Of a DNA stretch of 64,000 nucleotides, positions 16,973 to 26,747 are shown one piece after another (position 1 is the first letter of the stretch; every line of letters starts with the position of its first letter). This DNA comes from Marinobacter psychrophilus. GTDB taxonomy: Bacteria; Pseudomonadota; Gammaproteobacteria; Pseudomonadales; Oleiphilaceae. The translations under genes were made by a program, and so were the position numbers. Below the pieces are notes generated by a model that did no database searches, had not been told where the DNA came from, and saw only the letters and a list, made by a program, of their open reading frames with translations. The DNA lies in contig NZ_CP011494.1 in assembly GCF_001043175.1 (NCBI RefSeq), positions 1,364,001-1,428,000 of the forward strand, written 5' to 3'.

Positions 16973-18079
16973 ATGAATAATAATAAAATCAGACGGTCAG
17001 GCTTGTTTATTGCGATGGTGGCTGCAATGGGCGTCAGTGCAGCGGCGAATGCGGCGGTGGAGTTGTATAACGAAGACGGCACTTCTTTTTCTGTTGATGG
17101 TTATTTCAACGCGTTTTACGTAAATCGTGACAACAACGTAAACAATACCCGCGATTCCCGCGTGAAAATGGGTTTTTTGCCAAACACCATAGGCTTTAAT
17201 TTCAGCAAAGAAATGGGCGATCTCACTCTGGGTGGTCGTTCGTCATTCTGGACATCGATCAATGACAGTCTAGACGACGGTTTAGCAACAGATACCGCGA
17301 TTGATGTTCGTCAGTTCTACGCCACCGTTGACGGCGATTTTGGGCAGGTGCTATTGGGTAAAGATTTTGGTCTGTACGCCCGTTCTAACATTTTCCTTGA
17401 TGAAATTCTGATGGGCTTCGGTTCTCCAGGTACGGCGGGAGGTGTGTCGTTCGGCAACATTCGCGCCGGCTACCCGTACCCGTTACCGTCAGCCCAGATA
17501 ACGTATCGCGCGCCAGAAATGTTCGGTTTTAAACTTGCTGTTGGTATTCTGGATCCGGCGGACACGGTTACCGGTACCAACGATGAAAACGCAGCACCAC
17601 GCTTTGAATCTGAAGTCACTTATGCCACTTCTGTGAGCAACATAGCGCTTACCGGCTGGGTTAATGGCCGTTATCAATCTGCGGAAAATGGCAGTACCAC
17701 CGTTGATAGTACTGGCGTTGGTTACGGCCTTAAAGTGTCGCTTGCCGAGTTGACTCTGGCGGCGTCTGGTTTTACTTCAAAAGGTGATAATCCGGTATTG
17801 ATTAGCAACTCTGCGGTGACTGAAGACGATGCTGACGGATTTTTAGTGCAGGCTGCCTACGCTTTTGGCGCCAACCGACTGGTGCTGTCGTACGGCGAGA
17901 CGGACGCGGAAATTCTGGACTTTGAAACCGAGAGCACTACCTTCGGCTTCTTCCACGATGTGAACAGCAATTTCAAGTTGGTGGCGGAATACAATATGTT
18001 CGAGCAGAAAAATCGGACGACCGGTGTAACCAGTACCGATGCGGACACCATCGCCCTTGGTGCGATTGTGATGTTCTGA
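16973..18079 (+). CDS. Outer-membrane porin
   Basis: 368 residues: cleavable signal (1-27, ending ANAAVELYNEDG), then alternating aromatic beta strands ending in the terminal Phe motif (LGAIVMF) recognised by the BAM complex. It resembles the gram-negative porin group used with short alcohols or amides. It lies between the fmd remnant and the alcohol-oxidation regulators, so it could be FmdC-like or serve alcohol uptake. Sequence does not decide. GGGGAAATT precedes the ATG. Confidence 0.85.
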   Translation: MNNNKIRRSGLFIAMVAAMGVSAAANAAVELYNEDGTSFSVDGYFNAFYVNRDNNVNNTRDSRVKMGFLPNTIGFNFSKEMGDLTLGGRSSFWTSINDSLDDGLATDTAIDVRQFYATVDGDFGQVLLGKDFGLYARSNIFLDEILMGFGSPGTAGGVSFGNIRAGYPYPLPSAQITYRAPEMFGFKLAVGILDPADTVTGTNDENAAPRFESEVTYATSVSNIALTGWVNGRYQSAENGSTTVDSTGVGYGLKVSLAELTLAASGFTSKGDNPVLISNSAVTEDDADGFLVQAAYAFGANRLVLSYGETDAEILDFETESTTFGFFHDVNSNFKLVAEYNMFEQKNRTTGVTSTDADTIALGAIVMF

Positions 18080-18213
18080 TCGTGCTGGACCACAAGGGGG
18101 TAGAGTCGTGGCTTTGCCGCCTTGTGTTTGTTGCTGGCTAGAACTAAAGTGCTGGTTTTCTAGCGGGTGTACTGATCTTGCTGTTTGGCATTGATAAAGG
18201 AGCTTTATAATCA

Positions 18214-19488
18214 ATGGCTTACGATAATTTTGGTGCGCCCGTAAAAAGCACTGAAGTTGCATTGGCGAACAGGCTGCAGTCCGTAGAATGTGGTAGAAGA
18301 TCTTTTTCTGCGGAATTACGCCCTATGCAGCCAGTAACGACTCAGCCCGCCGTTCGTGTAGCCAGTACGTGCCTTCGCGAGCCGGTTTTGGCAGCGAACA
18401 GTCTGGCCAGTCAACTCAGCCACTCGTACTTGGGTTACGTTCTGTTTTTCTGTTCTGCAGAGTACGACCTGGAGCGGCTTGGGCCGGCTTTGCAGCAGGT
18501 GTTTCCGAGTGTGCGCCTGTCGGGTTGCACCTCGGCCGGCGAAATTACCGCCCGTGGTTATGATCGGGGGTGCATCACAGCCATTGGCTTTGACAGTCGA
18601 TTCTTCGCGATCGACTGCGCGCTGATTCGCGAAATGGATCGGTTTTCGCTCCTTGACGCGCAAAATGTTATTGATGGCCTGCTAACGAACTGCCGCAACG
18701 CCCGCCTGGCGCCCATCAAAGGCAATACGTTTGCCATCACCTTGTTAGACGGGCTCTCAAGCCGTGAAGAGTTGGTGCTTGCGACGCTGAATGCGGCGCT
18801 TGGCAGCATTCCTCAATTTGGCGGATCCGCCGGCGATGACGAGCGTCTCTCCAACACCTATGTATTTCATGATGGCCTCTTTCACGCTGGCGCAGCCACA
18901 GTGATGTTGGTGAATACGCCTTTAGACTTTCGGGTATTTTCCAGCCATCACATGACAGAAGGGAAGGAAAAGCTGGTTGTCACGCGTGCCTGCTCTGACA
19001 GCAGAACGGTGTATGAGCTAAACGCCGAGCCTGCCGCAGATGCCTACGCCCGAGCGGTTGGGGTATCGACTGACGAATTAGACCGCACGGTATTCGCACT
19101 GCGCCCACTCGGTGTGAAAGTCGGAGGTCACTATTTTGTGCGCTCCATTCAATGCGTTAACCCTGATAAAAGCCTGACGTTTTATTGCGCCGTCGAGACC
19201 GGAATTGTGATGACGTCTATGGATCCGCAGTCGCTGTTAGACAGCGTGCGTGAACAGCTTGAAATTTCCGAGAACATTGTTGGAACACCATTAATCACCA
19301 TCGGTTGCGATTGTTTTTTACGCCGCCTTGAAGCCGAAATCACCGGTAAATCAGAAGAAGTATCGGTGTTTTTAAGGCAGCACAAGGTGGTCGGCTTTAA
19401 TAGCTATGGCGAGCAGTTTAACGGTATGCACATTAACCAGACATTTACGGGGGTGGTTATTGGTCAGCCTGACACCGGTTCCTTGTAA
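18214..19488 (+). CDS. FIST-domain sensor protein
   Basis: 424 residues with FIST_N (about 60-240; GCTSAGEITARGYDRGCIT, FGGSAGDDERL) and FIST_C (about 250-400; YELNAEPAADAYARAVG, FNSYGEQFNG). FIST domains bind small ligands and often feed a neighbouring kinase. The next gene, a hybrid histidine kinase, overlaps its end, so ligand sensing for alcohol metabolism is a fair inference. AAAGGAG lies 12 bases before ATG 18214; a second start at 18325 is possible because the first 37 residues are not conserved-looking. Confidence 0.88.
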   Translation: MAYDNFGAPVKSTEVALANRLQSVECGRRSFSAELRPMQPVTTQPAVRVASTCLREPVLAANSLASQLSHSYLGYVLFFCSAEYDLERLGPALQQVFPSVRLSGCTSAGEITARGYDRGCITAIGFDSRFFAIDCALIREMDRFSLLDAQNVIDGLLTNCRNARLAPIKGNTFAITLLDGLSSREELVLATLNAALGSIPQFGGSAGDDERLSNTYVFHDGLFHAGAATVMLVNTPLDFRVFSSHHMTEGKEKLVVTRACSDSRTVYELNAEPAADAYARAVGVSTDELDRTVFALRPLGVKVGGHYFVRSIQCVNPDKSLTFYCAVETGIVMTSMDPQSLLDSVREQLEISENIVGTPLITIGCDCFLRRLEAEITGKSEEVSVFLRQHKVVGFNSYGEQFNGMHINQTFTGVVIGQPDTGSL

Positions 19489-21673
19489 CGATCAGGCACA
19501 CCCGAGCGCGGCGCTGATTCGCCGTATTGATCTGCTGGAAGCTGAAAATGGGCGCCTGCGCAAAATTCGTGATGCGCTGATTGTCAGGGTGGAATCTGGC
19601 ACGGCCCAAAAACCTGAACCTTACGCTGCGTTTGAGCACTCTGTGGTGCTTGCGGAACAAGTGCGTGAACGCACCGAAGCGTTGAATGATGCCATGGACG
19701 AGCTCCGTGGCAGCAACAAGGCGCTGAACCGGGCCCGCGAGGAAGCGGAAACAAGCCGCCAGCGTCTTAGCGATGCCATTGAAAGCATCGCTGATGGTTT
19801 CGTGTTGTTTGACCATCGCCATCTGCTGGTGCAGAGCAATAGCCACTTTCGCAGTTACTGGCGGCACGCTGGTGTTGCCATGCCGACCCCGGGTACGAGT
19901 ATCGAAACCGTTCGAAGCCTGGCGTTCGCGTCGGGTTTGATTGTCGAGGAACAACGTGAGCCCGATTCAGACGGCGTGGTGTTTTTGCTTTCAAATGATC
20001 GATGGGTGCAAATGACTGAAAGACCCACCCGAGAGGGCGGTTTGGTAGTGCTCTATTCCGATATCACCGATGTAAAAAACAGTGAAATGGCACGCCGAAT
20101 CAAAGCGCTTGAAGAGAGCGAACGTTGGATTCGTGTTGTCACTGACCATGTGCCGGCCCTGATCGCCTATGTCGGCGCCGATTTGAGCATTCAGTTCTGT
20201 AACCAGGTTTACGAAACCTGGTATGGCCGTGACGGTGAGTCGCCTCTGGGCAAACGCCTTGATCACGTCCATTCCGAAGAGCTGTATCAGCGGCTGCTGC
20301 CGCAGATGCTGGAAGTGTTAGCTGGTCATAATGTTAACTTTGAATTTGAAGAAGCCGGCGAAAAGGGCCAGGTGCGTCATATGCTGCGTTCTTACGTGCC
20401 GAACTTCGACGAGCAAAATGACGTTGTCGGCTTTTTTGTGCTCATTCGAGATATTACCGAACGTCGTAAAACGGCACTTGCCCTAGAGCAGGCCCATGAT
20501 GATCTTGAACGCCGCATCAAGGAGCGCACGTCGGCTTTGACCGAGGCGAAGCAGGAAGCGGAACAGGCTAACCTGTCAAAAACCAAATTTTTGGCTGCTG
20601 TCAGCCATGATTTACTGCAACCCCTGAATGCCGCCAGGCTGTTCACCAGTGCCTTGCTAGAGCAATCGTTTGGCCCGAGAGCCGAAAGCCTGGTGCGCTC
20701 GGTCAGTACCTCTTTGGATGACGTGGAAAGTCTGCTGGGTACTTTGGTGGACATTTCCAAGCTGGACGCTGGCGTTATCAAGCCAGACGTAACCGCGTTT
20801 GATCTGCGTGATTTGTTGAATAATATCGCCCGTGAATGCCAGCAAATGGCCATTGCCGAAGGCCTGGTTCTGGACTTTGTGCCATCTTCGGTCGTTGTCG
20901 AGTCCGACTCCCAGCTATTGGCTCGCATTCTGCGAAATTTTCTGACCAACGCTATTCGCTACACCAGTAATGGCCGAATTTTGCTTGGCTGCAGGCGCCA
21001 AACGGGGCACGTGCTGGTGCAAGTTTGGGACACTGGGCCAGGCATTCCGCACGATAAACTCTGCGAAATTTTCCAGGAGTTCAAACGAATTCGCCCGGAG
21101 GGATCACGCCCCGACAAAGGTCTGGGCCTCGGCCTTGCCATTGTGGAAAAAATTGCGCGAATGTTGGATCACGACATTACGGTGTCGTCGGTGGAAGGCC
21201 AAGGCTCGGTGTTCAGTGTGCGGGTGCCTTTGGGGCAATTGCAGCCTAGGTGTACAACCACGGAAGTGCAGTACGTGGCAGCCCGACATGGCATGGAGGG
21301 CGCCAGGATTTGGGTCATCGATAACGATCGCGCGATCTGCGACGGCATGAAAACTCTGTTGGAAGGCTGGGATTGCCGGGTAACCTGCGCCATTTCACTA
21401 GCAGATCTGGAGCGCCAGCTTAATCCGGCGACCAGCCCGGTGGACCTGATACTGGCGGACTATCACCTTGATAATGGCGAAACCGGAGTGGACGTTGTCG
21501 CCAGCGTTAACAGTCGCCGGCATTACCCCACGCCGGTGGTGATGATTACTGCCAACTACACCAACGAACTGAAGCAGCAAATCCGTGACTTGGGTTACGT
21601 GCTGATGAATAAGCCAGTCAAGCCACTGAAACTCAGGAACACGTTAAACCATTTGATCGGTGGGCCAGTGTGA
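19460..21673 (+). CDS. PAS-containing hybrid histidine kinase (ErcS'-like)
   Basis: N-terminal coiled coil (LLEAENGRLRKIRDALI and EQVRERTEALNDAMDEL), two PAS regions (about 100-210 and 225-355), HisKA with SHDLLQPLNAARL, a HATPase (VWDTGPGIP, GLGLGLAIVEK) and a C-terminal receiver (LILADYHLD, MNKPVKP). The same architecture is found in the ErcS' kinase of the Pseudomonas aeruginosa ethanol-oxidation network. I favour TTG 19460, preceded by GGGGGTGG; ATG 19406 lies deeper inside the FIST gene and has no ribosome-binding site. The partner is likely the LuxR-type regulator at 21731. Confidence 0.88.
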   Translation: MVSLTPVPCNDQAHPSAALIRRIDLLEAENGRLRKIRDALIVRVESGTAQKPEPYAAFEHSVVLAEQVRERTEALNDAMDELRGSNKALNRAREEAETSRQRLSDAIESIADGFVLFDHRHLLVQSNSHFRSYWRHAGVAMPTPGTSIETVRSLAFASGLIVEEQREPDSDGVVFLLSNDRWVQMTERPTREGGLVVLYSDITDVKNSEMARRIKALEESERWIRVVTDHVPALIAYVGADLSIQFCNQVYETWYGRDGESPLGKRLDHVHSEELYQRLLPQMLEVLAGHNVNFEFEEAGEKGQVRHMLRSYVPNFDEQNDVVGFFVLIRDITERRKTALALEQAHDDLERRIKERTSALTEAKQEAEQANLSKTKFLAAVSHDLLQPLNAARLFTSALLEQSFGPRAESLVRSVSTSLDDVESLLGTLVDISKLDAGVIKPDVTAFDLRDLLNNIARECQQMAIAEGLVLDFVPSSVVVESDSQLLARILRNFLTNAIRYTSNGRILLGCRRQTGHVLVQVWDTGPGIPHDKLCEIFQEFKRIRPEGSRPDKGLGLGLAIVEKIARMLDHDITVSSVEGQGSVFSVRVPLGQLQPRCTTTEVQYVAARHGMEGARIWVIDNDRAICDGMKTLLEGWDCRVTCAISLADLERQLNPATSPVDLILADYHLDNGETGVDVVASVNSRRHYPTPVVMITANYTNELKQQIRDLGYVLMNKPVKPLKLRNTLNHLIGGPV

Positions 21674-21730
21674 ATGAAGCACTTAAATTACCACGTAAAC
21701 GGAGGGGTGCGCGCTCTGTAAGGCGGCTGG

Positions 21731-22408
21731 TTAGCGCTTCAAATATTGACTGAAGTCGACATCGCTGGCGGACAAAATAGCCTGCACCCGATTGTGTACA
21801 CTGAGTTTGCGCAATATTGCAGAAACATGAGCTTTAACGGTGGTTTCGGCAATATTGAGATTGTAGGCAATCTGCTTGTTGGATTCACCCTTGGACATTC
21901 GCTCGAGCACCAGTAATTGGCGCCGGGTCAGAGAGTTGAGCAGCTCGGGGGAAACCGGGTTGTCATCGTTACGTCTGCGCCGCCCTGTGCTTTCTTTGCC
22001 GGTGCGGATGATGTCAGAGGGTAAATATACGTTGCCGTTGAGTATTTGTTGAATGGCTTCCGTCATCTTGACCCGGGGCGAAGATTTGGTGATAAAGCCT
22101 ACGGCGCCGTAGGTAATAGCCTGCAACACCACCTGCTTTTCTTCCTCGGCTGACACAATCACCACCGGAATGGTGGGCGCTTCGTTACGCAAAGTAATCA
22201 GCCCGTTAAGACCGTGCATGCCCGGCATATTCAGATCCAGCAGGATCAGGTCTAGATCGTCATTTTCCTTGGCGATTATCAGCGCACTGTCCAGATCGTC
22301 GGTTTCGAGAATTTCGCTGCCTTCAAAACCTGACGCGATAACACTGCTAATCGCTTCGCGAAACAGTGGATGGTCATCGGCAATCAGGATCTTGTAGGCT
22401 GGCTCCAT
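21731..22408 (-). CDS. erbR: ErbR/AgmR-type LuxR response regulator
   Basis: 225 residues: receiver (1-125; [13 protein letters not shown] with Asp11-Asp12, [11 protein letters not shown] with phospho-acceptor Asp58) and LuxR helix-turn-helix (165-215; [36 protein letters not shown]). In Pseudomonas the equivalent regulator activates the exa/pqq genes. ATG 22408 starts exactly at the receiver; the longer frame to 22504 adds unrelated residues. It is convergent with the hybrid kinase. Confidence 0.85.
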   Translation of the reverse strand: MEPAYKILIADDHPLFREAISSVIASGFEGSEILETDDLDSALIIAKENDDLDLILLDLNMPGMHGLNGLITLRNEAPTIPVVIVSAEEEKQVVLQAITYGAVGFITKSSPRVKMTEAIQQILNGNVYLPSDIIRTGKESTGRRRRNDDNPVSPELLNSLTRRQLLVLERMSKGESNKQIAYNLNIAETTVKAHVSAILRKLSVHNRVQAILSASDVDFSQYLKR

Positions 22409-22565
22409 GAACGTCTCTACCTGTCTTCTTTCGCTATTGGGGTCTGCTATGGGTTTATCATAGCCGGTTTGAAGCGAGTGTGTGGCATGCAGCTTGGTTA
22501 GCATAGCGATCTCGGGGCAACGAGTTTCCTGCGGCCAGTGTGGCCTTCGGACCTCTGGATTTTAT

Positions 22566-22583
22566 TGTAATGAATTAATTACA
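22566..22583. promoter_or_regulatory. Possible operator palindrome
   Basis: TGTAAT and ATTACA are separated by six bases (GAATTA). It sits in the 311-base gap between the regulator gene and the ABC permease gene, about 160 bases upstream of the regulator start. The rest of this gap shows no gene. Confidence 0.3.
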
Positions 22584-22719
22584 CGTTATATCGGTGTTGA
22601 GCTGAATGCGACCATCGCACCAAAAAACAGGCACCAAAGTACAATTTTACGCGTCGCTCTGGTTCGAATTGGGTCTTTGTTTCAGGAACATCGCCTGTTG
22701 CCCTGGCGCAGCTCAATAT

Positions 22720-23523
22720 TCAGGTTGGCTTAGCGCCCAGTATTTTGGTTCGCTGCGGCTGAAAGCCAGCCGTGGCCAAAATAACCAGTACCACGGTAAC
22801 GCCCGCACTTACTCCCCACGCTAAAGGGCTCCACTGCAAATACAGCGAGAAACGAATGGTTTCCACCGCGTGGGTAAACGGGTTGAACTGGCACACCCAA
22901 TACAGCCAGGGGCTGGCTTCCTTCATGCGCCATAGTGGATAGAGCGCGGAGGACATGAAAAACATCGGGAAAATGACAAAGTTCATCACCCCGGCAAAAT
23001 TTTCCAGCTGCTTGATCCAGGTGGCAATCAGCAGGCCCAGCGCGCCCAGCATTAAGCTCGTTAAAACCAGTGCCGGCAGCACGGCAAGGTAACCCCACAC
23101 CGGCGGTTCCACGTCCACCAACAAGGCAACAAATAGAAAAATATAGACCTGAATCACCGACACCGCGCTCATGGCCAGCAGTTTTGTGACCAGCAGGAAG
23201 GGCCGTGGCAGAGGGCTCATCAACAGCACCCGCATGCTGCCCAGCTCGCGGTCGTACACCATTGATAACGCGCCCTGCATGCTGTTGAACAGAATGATCA
23301 TGCCGCACAGGCCCGGTGCAATGTAGGTTTCGTAGGTGATATAGGTTTGATAGGGCGGAATAATGGAAATGCCAAGGACGGCGCGAAAACCGGCGGCAAA
23401 CACCACCAGCCACAGCAGTGGGCGCACTAACGCGCTGGCAAACCGGGTGCGTTGTTGCCAAAAGCGCAGCCATTCACGGGTTTGAATGCCGGCAAAGCAA
23501 TGCCAGTAGGCTGCGGGTTTCAT
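22720..23523 (-). CDS. ABC-2 type permease of the PQQ-alcohol system (PedC-like)
   Basis: 267 residues with six membrane helices and the ABC-2 permease signature near residues 75-110 (YIAPGLCGMIILFNSMQG, VYDRELGSMRVLLMSPLPR). It overlaps the ATPase gene by four bases. Related permeases are encoded in alcohol-oxidation loci of Pseudomonas putida (pedC), where the exporter is thought to help tolerance to alcohols or aldehydes. The transported compound is not proven. Confidence 0.9.
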   Translation of the reverse strand: MKPAAYWHCFAGIQTREWLRFWQQRTRFASALVRPLLWLVVFAAGFRAVLGISIIPPYQTYITYETYIAPGLCGMIILFNSMQGALSMVYDRELGSMRVLLMSPLPRPFLLVTKLLAMSAVSVIQVYIFLFVALLVDVEPPVWGYLAVLPALVLTSLMLGALGLLIATWIKQLENFAGVMNFVIFPMFFMSSALYPLWRMKEASPWLYWVCQFNPFTHAVETIRFSLYLQWSPLAWGVSAGVTVVLVILATAGFQPQRTKILGAKPT

Positions 23524-24245
23524 GAGCCAACTCCGGTGAGCAATTCAAAGGTTTCAGCCAGGGTAGTGGTGCCTGACCGGCTGCACAGTTCTTGCACGGG
23601 GCCATCGGCTAGCAGCCTTCCCTGGTGTAAAATCAACACCCGGTCTTGTGCTGCAACCTCTTCAATCAGGTGGGTGGCCCAGAGCACCGTCAAGTTATCG
23701 TCTGCGCACAGTTGGCGAACGTGGTCGTTCAGTGCCTTGCGGCTAGCGATGTCCAGCCCCGCAGTGGGTTCATCTAAAAGCAGCAGTGTCGGTTGATGCA
23801 GCAAAGCACGGGCAATTTCTACCCGTCGCCTATGGCCCCCGTTCAGCGTCCTTACGGGATCGCTGGCCCTGTCCAGCAAACCGAAGCGCTCCAGTTCGTG
23901 GTCGCCCCGTAGCCTCGCCTGTTTGCGTGAAAGCCCATGCAACGCGCTGTGATACATCAAGTTTTGGCGCACGGTTAAATCGAGATCCAGCGCGTTTTGC
24001 TGAAACACCACGCCGATCTGGCGCATGGCCTCGGCGGGGTGTTTTTTTAGAGACTGTCCGGCGAACAGGATGCCACCCTGCTGCAACGCCAAGAGCCGGG
24101 TCAACAAGCCAAAAAGAGTCGACTTGCCAGCCCCATTGGGGCCTAGCAGGGCGTGGAAACATCCGCTGTCGAGCGCAAAGCTGATGTCGGTCAGTACCGG
24201 TTTGCTGCCGTAGCAAAAACCAATATTCCGTGCTGTCAGTGTCAT
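23520..24245 (-). CDS. ABC transporter ATPase of the PQQ-alcohol system
   Basis: 241 residues: Walker A GPNGAGKST (about residues 35-43), Q-loop FQQNALD, Walker B LLLLDEPTAGLD and H-loop ATHLIEE. The signature motif is LNGGHRRRVEIARAL in place of the usual LSGGQ, a conservative variation. It overlaps both the permease downstream and the beta-propeller gene upstream by four bases, so the three are translationally coupled. Confidence 0.93.
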   Translation of the reverse strand: MTLTARNIGFCYGSKPVLTDISFALDSGCFHALLGPNGAGKSTLFGLLTRLLALQQGGILFAGQSLKKHPAEAMRQIGVVFQQNALDLDLTVRQNLMYHSALHGLSRKQARLRGDHELERFGLLDRASDPVRTLNGGHRRRVEIARALLHQPTLLLLDEPTAGLDIASRKALNDHVRQLCADDNLTVLWATHLIEEVAAQDRVLILHQGRLLADGPVQELCSRSGTTTLAETFELLTGVGS

Positions 24246-25216
24246 GAGTTTGGGTCGATAACCACACCCCAGGGGTAGCGGCCTACTTTGATGGATTTAA
24301 TGACTTTCATATCCTCCAGATCAATAACCGACACATCGCCAGACACACCGTTGGTGGTGTAAAGCTGGGTTTCGTCTTTGTTTAAATCCAGCTGCCACAC
24401 TCGGCTGCCCACCAGCAGGTAGTCCAGCACTTGGTAAGTTTTGGCATCTACCACAGCCACGTGATTAGAGGGACCTAGGGCGACAAAAGCGTACTTGCCA
24501 TTAGAGGTTAGCTTAATCCCCACGGGTTGCACCCGGTCTTGATTTACGCCGGGCACTTTGAACGACATTTCATGAATTTGCTCGAGTTTGTCCACATCAA
24601 TAATGTGCACGGTGCCGCCGATTTCGGCGGAGGCCCAGGCGACCTTACTGTCTTTGCTGAATTCCACGTGGCGCGGGCGCTGGCCAACCACAATGTTCTT
24701 CTCGATTTTAAACGTTTCGGTGTTGATCCAGTGCAGCATGCTGGTGGTTTCTGAGGTGTTTACTGCCCATTTTCCGTCCGGGCTTACGGCCATGCCTTCG
24801 GGTTCAATGCCTACCTCTATCTGGGCCAGAACCACTTTGGTGTTTACGTCCACCACGGTCACAATGGCGTCGTCTTCGTTGGCGATATACAGATGCTTGT
24901 TGTTAGGGTGCAGCGCGAACTGCTCCGGATCTTCACCCGAGGGCAGGGTGTCGATGATTTTGCGGGTCGCAAGGTCCAGCACCTGAACGGTATCGTCGTC
25001 GCTGGCACAGATGTACAGTTTGGTGAAGTCTTTGGACAATAAAATGCCCCGCGGCCGCGCGCCAACGTTGATGGTTTCAATAACTTCCATTGTTTCTGTG
25101 TCAATAACAGACAGTGTGTTGTCCTTTTCATTGGACACATAGGCCACGCTTGCCATCGCAGGCACGGACAATCCGATCAGGGCGGCAAAAGCGGTTTTTC
25201 TGAGCAGCAATTTCAT
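24242..25216 (-). CDS. PQQ-catabolism-associated YVTN beta-propeller protein
   Basis: 324 residues: signal peptide (1-22) and about seven beta-propeller blades with repeated SVIDTETMEVIETINVG-like segments (YVTN family). Proteins of this type are found next to the ABC genes in PQQ-dependent alcohol loci. The role is unknown; a periplasmic scaffold or sensor is plausible. AGGAGCT precedes the ATG. Four-base overlap with the ATPase gene. Confidence 0.92.
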   Translation of the reverse strand: MKLLLRKTAFAALIGLSVPAMASVAYVSNEKDNTLSVIDTETMEVIETINVGARPRGILLSKDFTKLYICASDDDTVQVLDLATRKIIDTLPSGEDPEQFALHPNNKHLYIANEDDAIVTVVDVNTKVVLAQIEVGIEPEGMAVSPDGKWAVNTSETTSMLHWINTETFKIEKNIVVGQRPRHVEFSKDSKVAWASAEIGGTVHIIDVDKLEQIHEMSFKVPGVNQDRVQPVGIKLTSNGKYAFVALGPSNHVAVVDAKTYQVLDYLLVGSRVWQLDLNKDETQLYTTNGVSGDVSVIDLEDMKVIKSIKVGRYPWGVVIDPNS

Positions 25217-25258
25217 CGAGGAGCTCCTTGTTATTCTGAATGGCGAGCGATCAGGCGG

Positions 25259-26434
25259 TCAGCCGTTAATACGACACGTGCTTTCTGGCTCATCAAAACC
25301 GAGGGTATCCATTTCCGTAAGCGGATGAATAAAGCCTTCAAACGGCGCGGTTGCCACCAGCCCCCGTGGGTGCACCAGCGGAATAGGCTGGCGCAGCTGG
25401 CCATTCCACAGGCGATAAGTCAGCTTCCGGCCCTTAAAAGCCGCCAATTGAAAACGCTCACTGAAGATAAGCTGGCGAACGCTGCGGGCATCGGCACTAC
25501 CAATCTGTGTGACAGCGGTGCCTATAGAGCGCACGGCGGCCCAAGCGGCATAATCTGCACTGTTCATATCGCGGCCCGCCAAATCATTGAAACGGCTCTG
25601 CAATTGCGCTGCGCCCCAGCTTTCTACTACCCGGTGCCAGGCTACGGGTGACATGCCCTGAGTGCCTACCACCGGCCGTGGCAGCCATGTGTTAAACGGC
25701 ACGTACTCGCCAAAATCACCGCGCACGTCGGCCACCACCACCGCATCGTAATCTTTGGCTTGAGTGAATAATGGCAATTCCTTGGAGGCCGTGCGGCGCA
25801 AATCGGCATCAAAGGTCCAAGGCCTGTCTTCAATGATTTTCACTCCAAAGCGCTTGGCTGAGCGGCGAAAGGCATCGGCCCAGGCCACATCGGCTTCGGT
25901 CGGGCCTGTGATTAGAAACACCTCGTTCCAGCGCCGTAGCTGCAGCCACTGGCTAAGGGCATCCGTGAGCATGGCGTAACTGGGGATGCTGTGCAGCAAG
26001 TTGTCGTGGCACTCGCGGGTGCGCAGTGCGTCGTCTGCAGCCCCTGCGTTGAATACCAGTGTGTCGGCCGTGGCTTTGTCCATCATGGCGGCCAGCGTGC
26101 TGGCAGGTACGTTGACCACAAACAATTGCACACCTTCTTGCTGGAGATTTTCAAACGCAAGAATGGCGGCCTGTTCCGAATCAGCCACGTAGGGGGTCAG
26201 TTCATAGCGGTGGCCGATGAATTTTCCGGTGGTGCTGTTGTCAGCCATAGCCAGTTCGGCGCCCCGCAGGCCTGCATCCGCTGGCTCGGGAAGCACGTTT
26301 GATAGCACCGGGCCTGAGTCTGGCGTCAACTGCACGTAGCCGACGTTTACCTCAACCGTGTCTGCCGCAACGGAAGGTAATTGAGCCAATGTGATAAACA
26401 GAAACGTGGCGATCAGGGATACAGATCGAAACAT
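25259..26434 (-). CDS. ABC-type binding protein of the PQQ-alcohol system
   Basis: 391 residues: signal peptide (1-24, SVAADTVEV), then a two-lobed receptor of the branched-chain amino-acid binding type (LRGAELAMADN, VNVPASTLAAMMDKA, VFLITGPTEADVAWADAFRR). This family is known only as a member of PQQ-dependent alcohol dehydrogenase gene sets. First gene of the four-gene minus-strand operon, divergent from the cytochrome c550 operon. Confidence 0.9.
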   Translation of the reverse strand: MFRSVSLIATFLFITLAQLPSVAADTVEVNVGYVQLTPDSGPVLSNVLPEPADAGLRGAELAMADNSTTGKFIGHRYELTPYVADSEQAAILAFENLQQEGVQLFVVNVPASTLAAMMDKATADTLVFNAGAADDALRTRECHDNLLHSIPSYAMLTDALSQWLQLRRWNEVFLITGPTEADVAWADAFRRSAKRFGVKIIEDRPWTFDADLRRTASKELPLFTQAKDYDAVVVADVRGDFGEYVPFNTWLPRPVVGTQGMSPVAWHRVVESWGAAQLQSRFNDLAGRDMNSADYAAWAAVRSIGTAVTQIGSADARSVRQLIFSERFQLAAFKGRKLTYRLWNGQLRQPIPLVHPRGLVATAPFEGFIHPLTEMDTLGFDEPESTCRING

Positions 26435-26518
26435 GGGGCTCTCCGGCTTTTTTCTTGTGTGATCAGCTTAGTGAAGGGGAAAAGTCCCGGGAATATTCAG
26501 AAAGTAGGAAACTGGCAG

Positions 26519-26626
26519 TACTAAAGGACTGTTCCGCTCATAGGAAGCCTGCTTAGCATGGTGATAACGCTTGCGTTGGCTCCCTCGCGTTTTGGCCTTA
26601 GTGCAGAGTGTACTACTACTAAGGAA
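26519..26626. promoter_or_regulatory. Two TACTAAGGGA-like sites in the divergent promoter region
   Basis: TACTAAAGGA (26519-26528) and TACTAAGGAA (26617-26626) lie in the 313-base gap between the ABC operon (minus) and the c550 operon (plus). The same word, TACTAAGGGA, occurs upstream of the aldehyde dehydrogenase gene at 30265. I infer binding sites for the local response regulator. No gene is visible in this gap. Confidence 0.4.
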
Positions 26627-26747
26627 CTAAGCCGAAACCTCCAAAGTGGCATTCGGATTTGCTGACGAGTTTTTTACACTTATTACATTAACTGGCGTCA
26701 CACAAATCCAATAGCCAGAGCACGGGGAATTAACAGAGGTAACAACC

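Noticed and set aside
18085..18127. Hairpin CACAAGG/CCTTGTG after the porin gene as a terminator
   Set aside because: Stem of only seven bases, loop of about 25 and no clear T-run.
22730..23473. 247-codon frame antisense-shifted within the ABC permease gene
   Set aside because: Same strand, other frame, His/Arg-rich composition; the permease frame has the ABC-2 signature.
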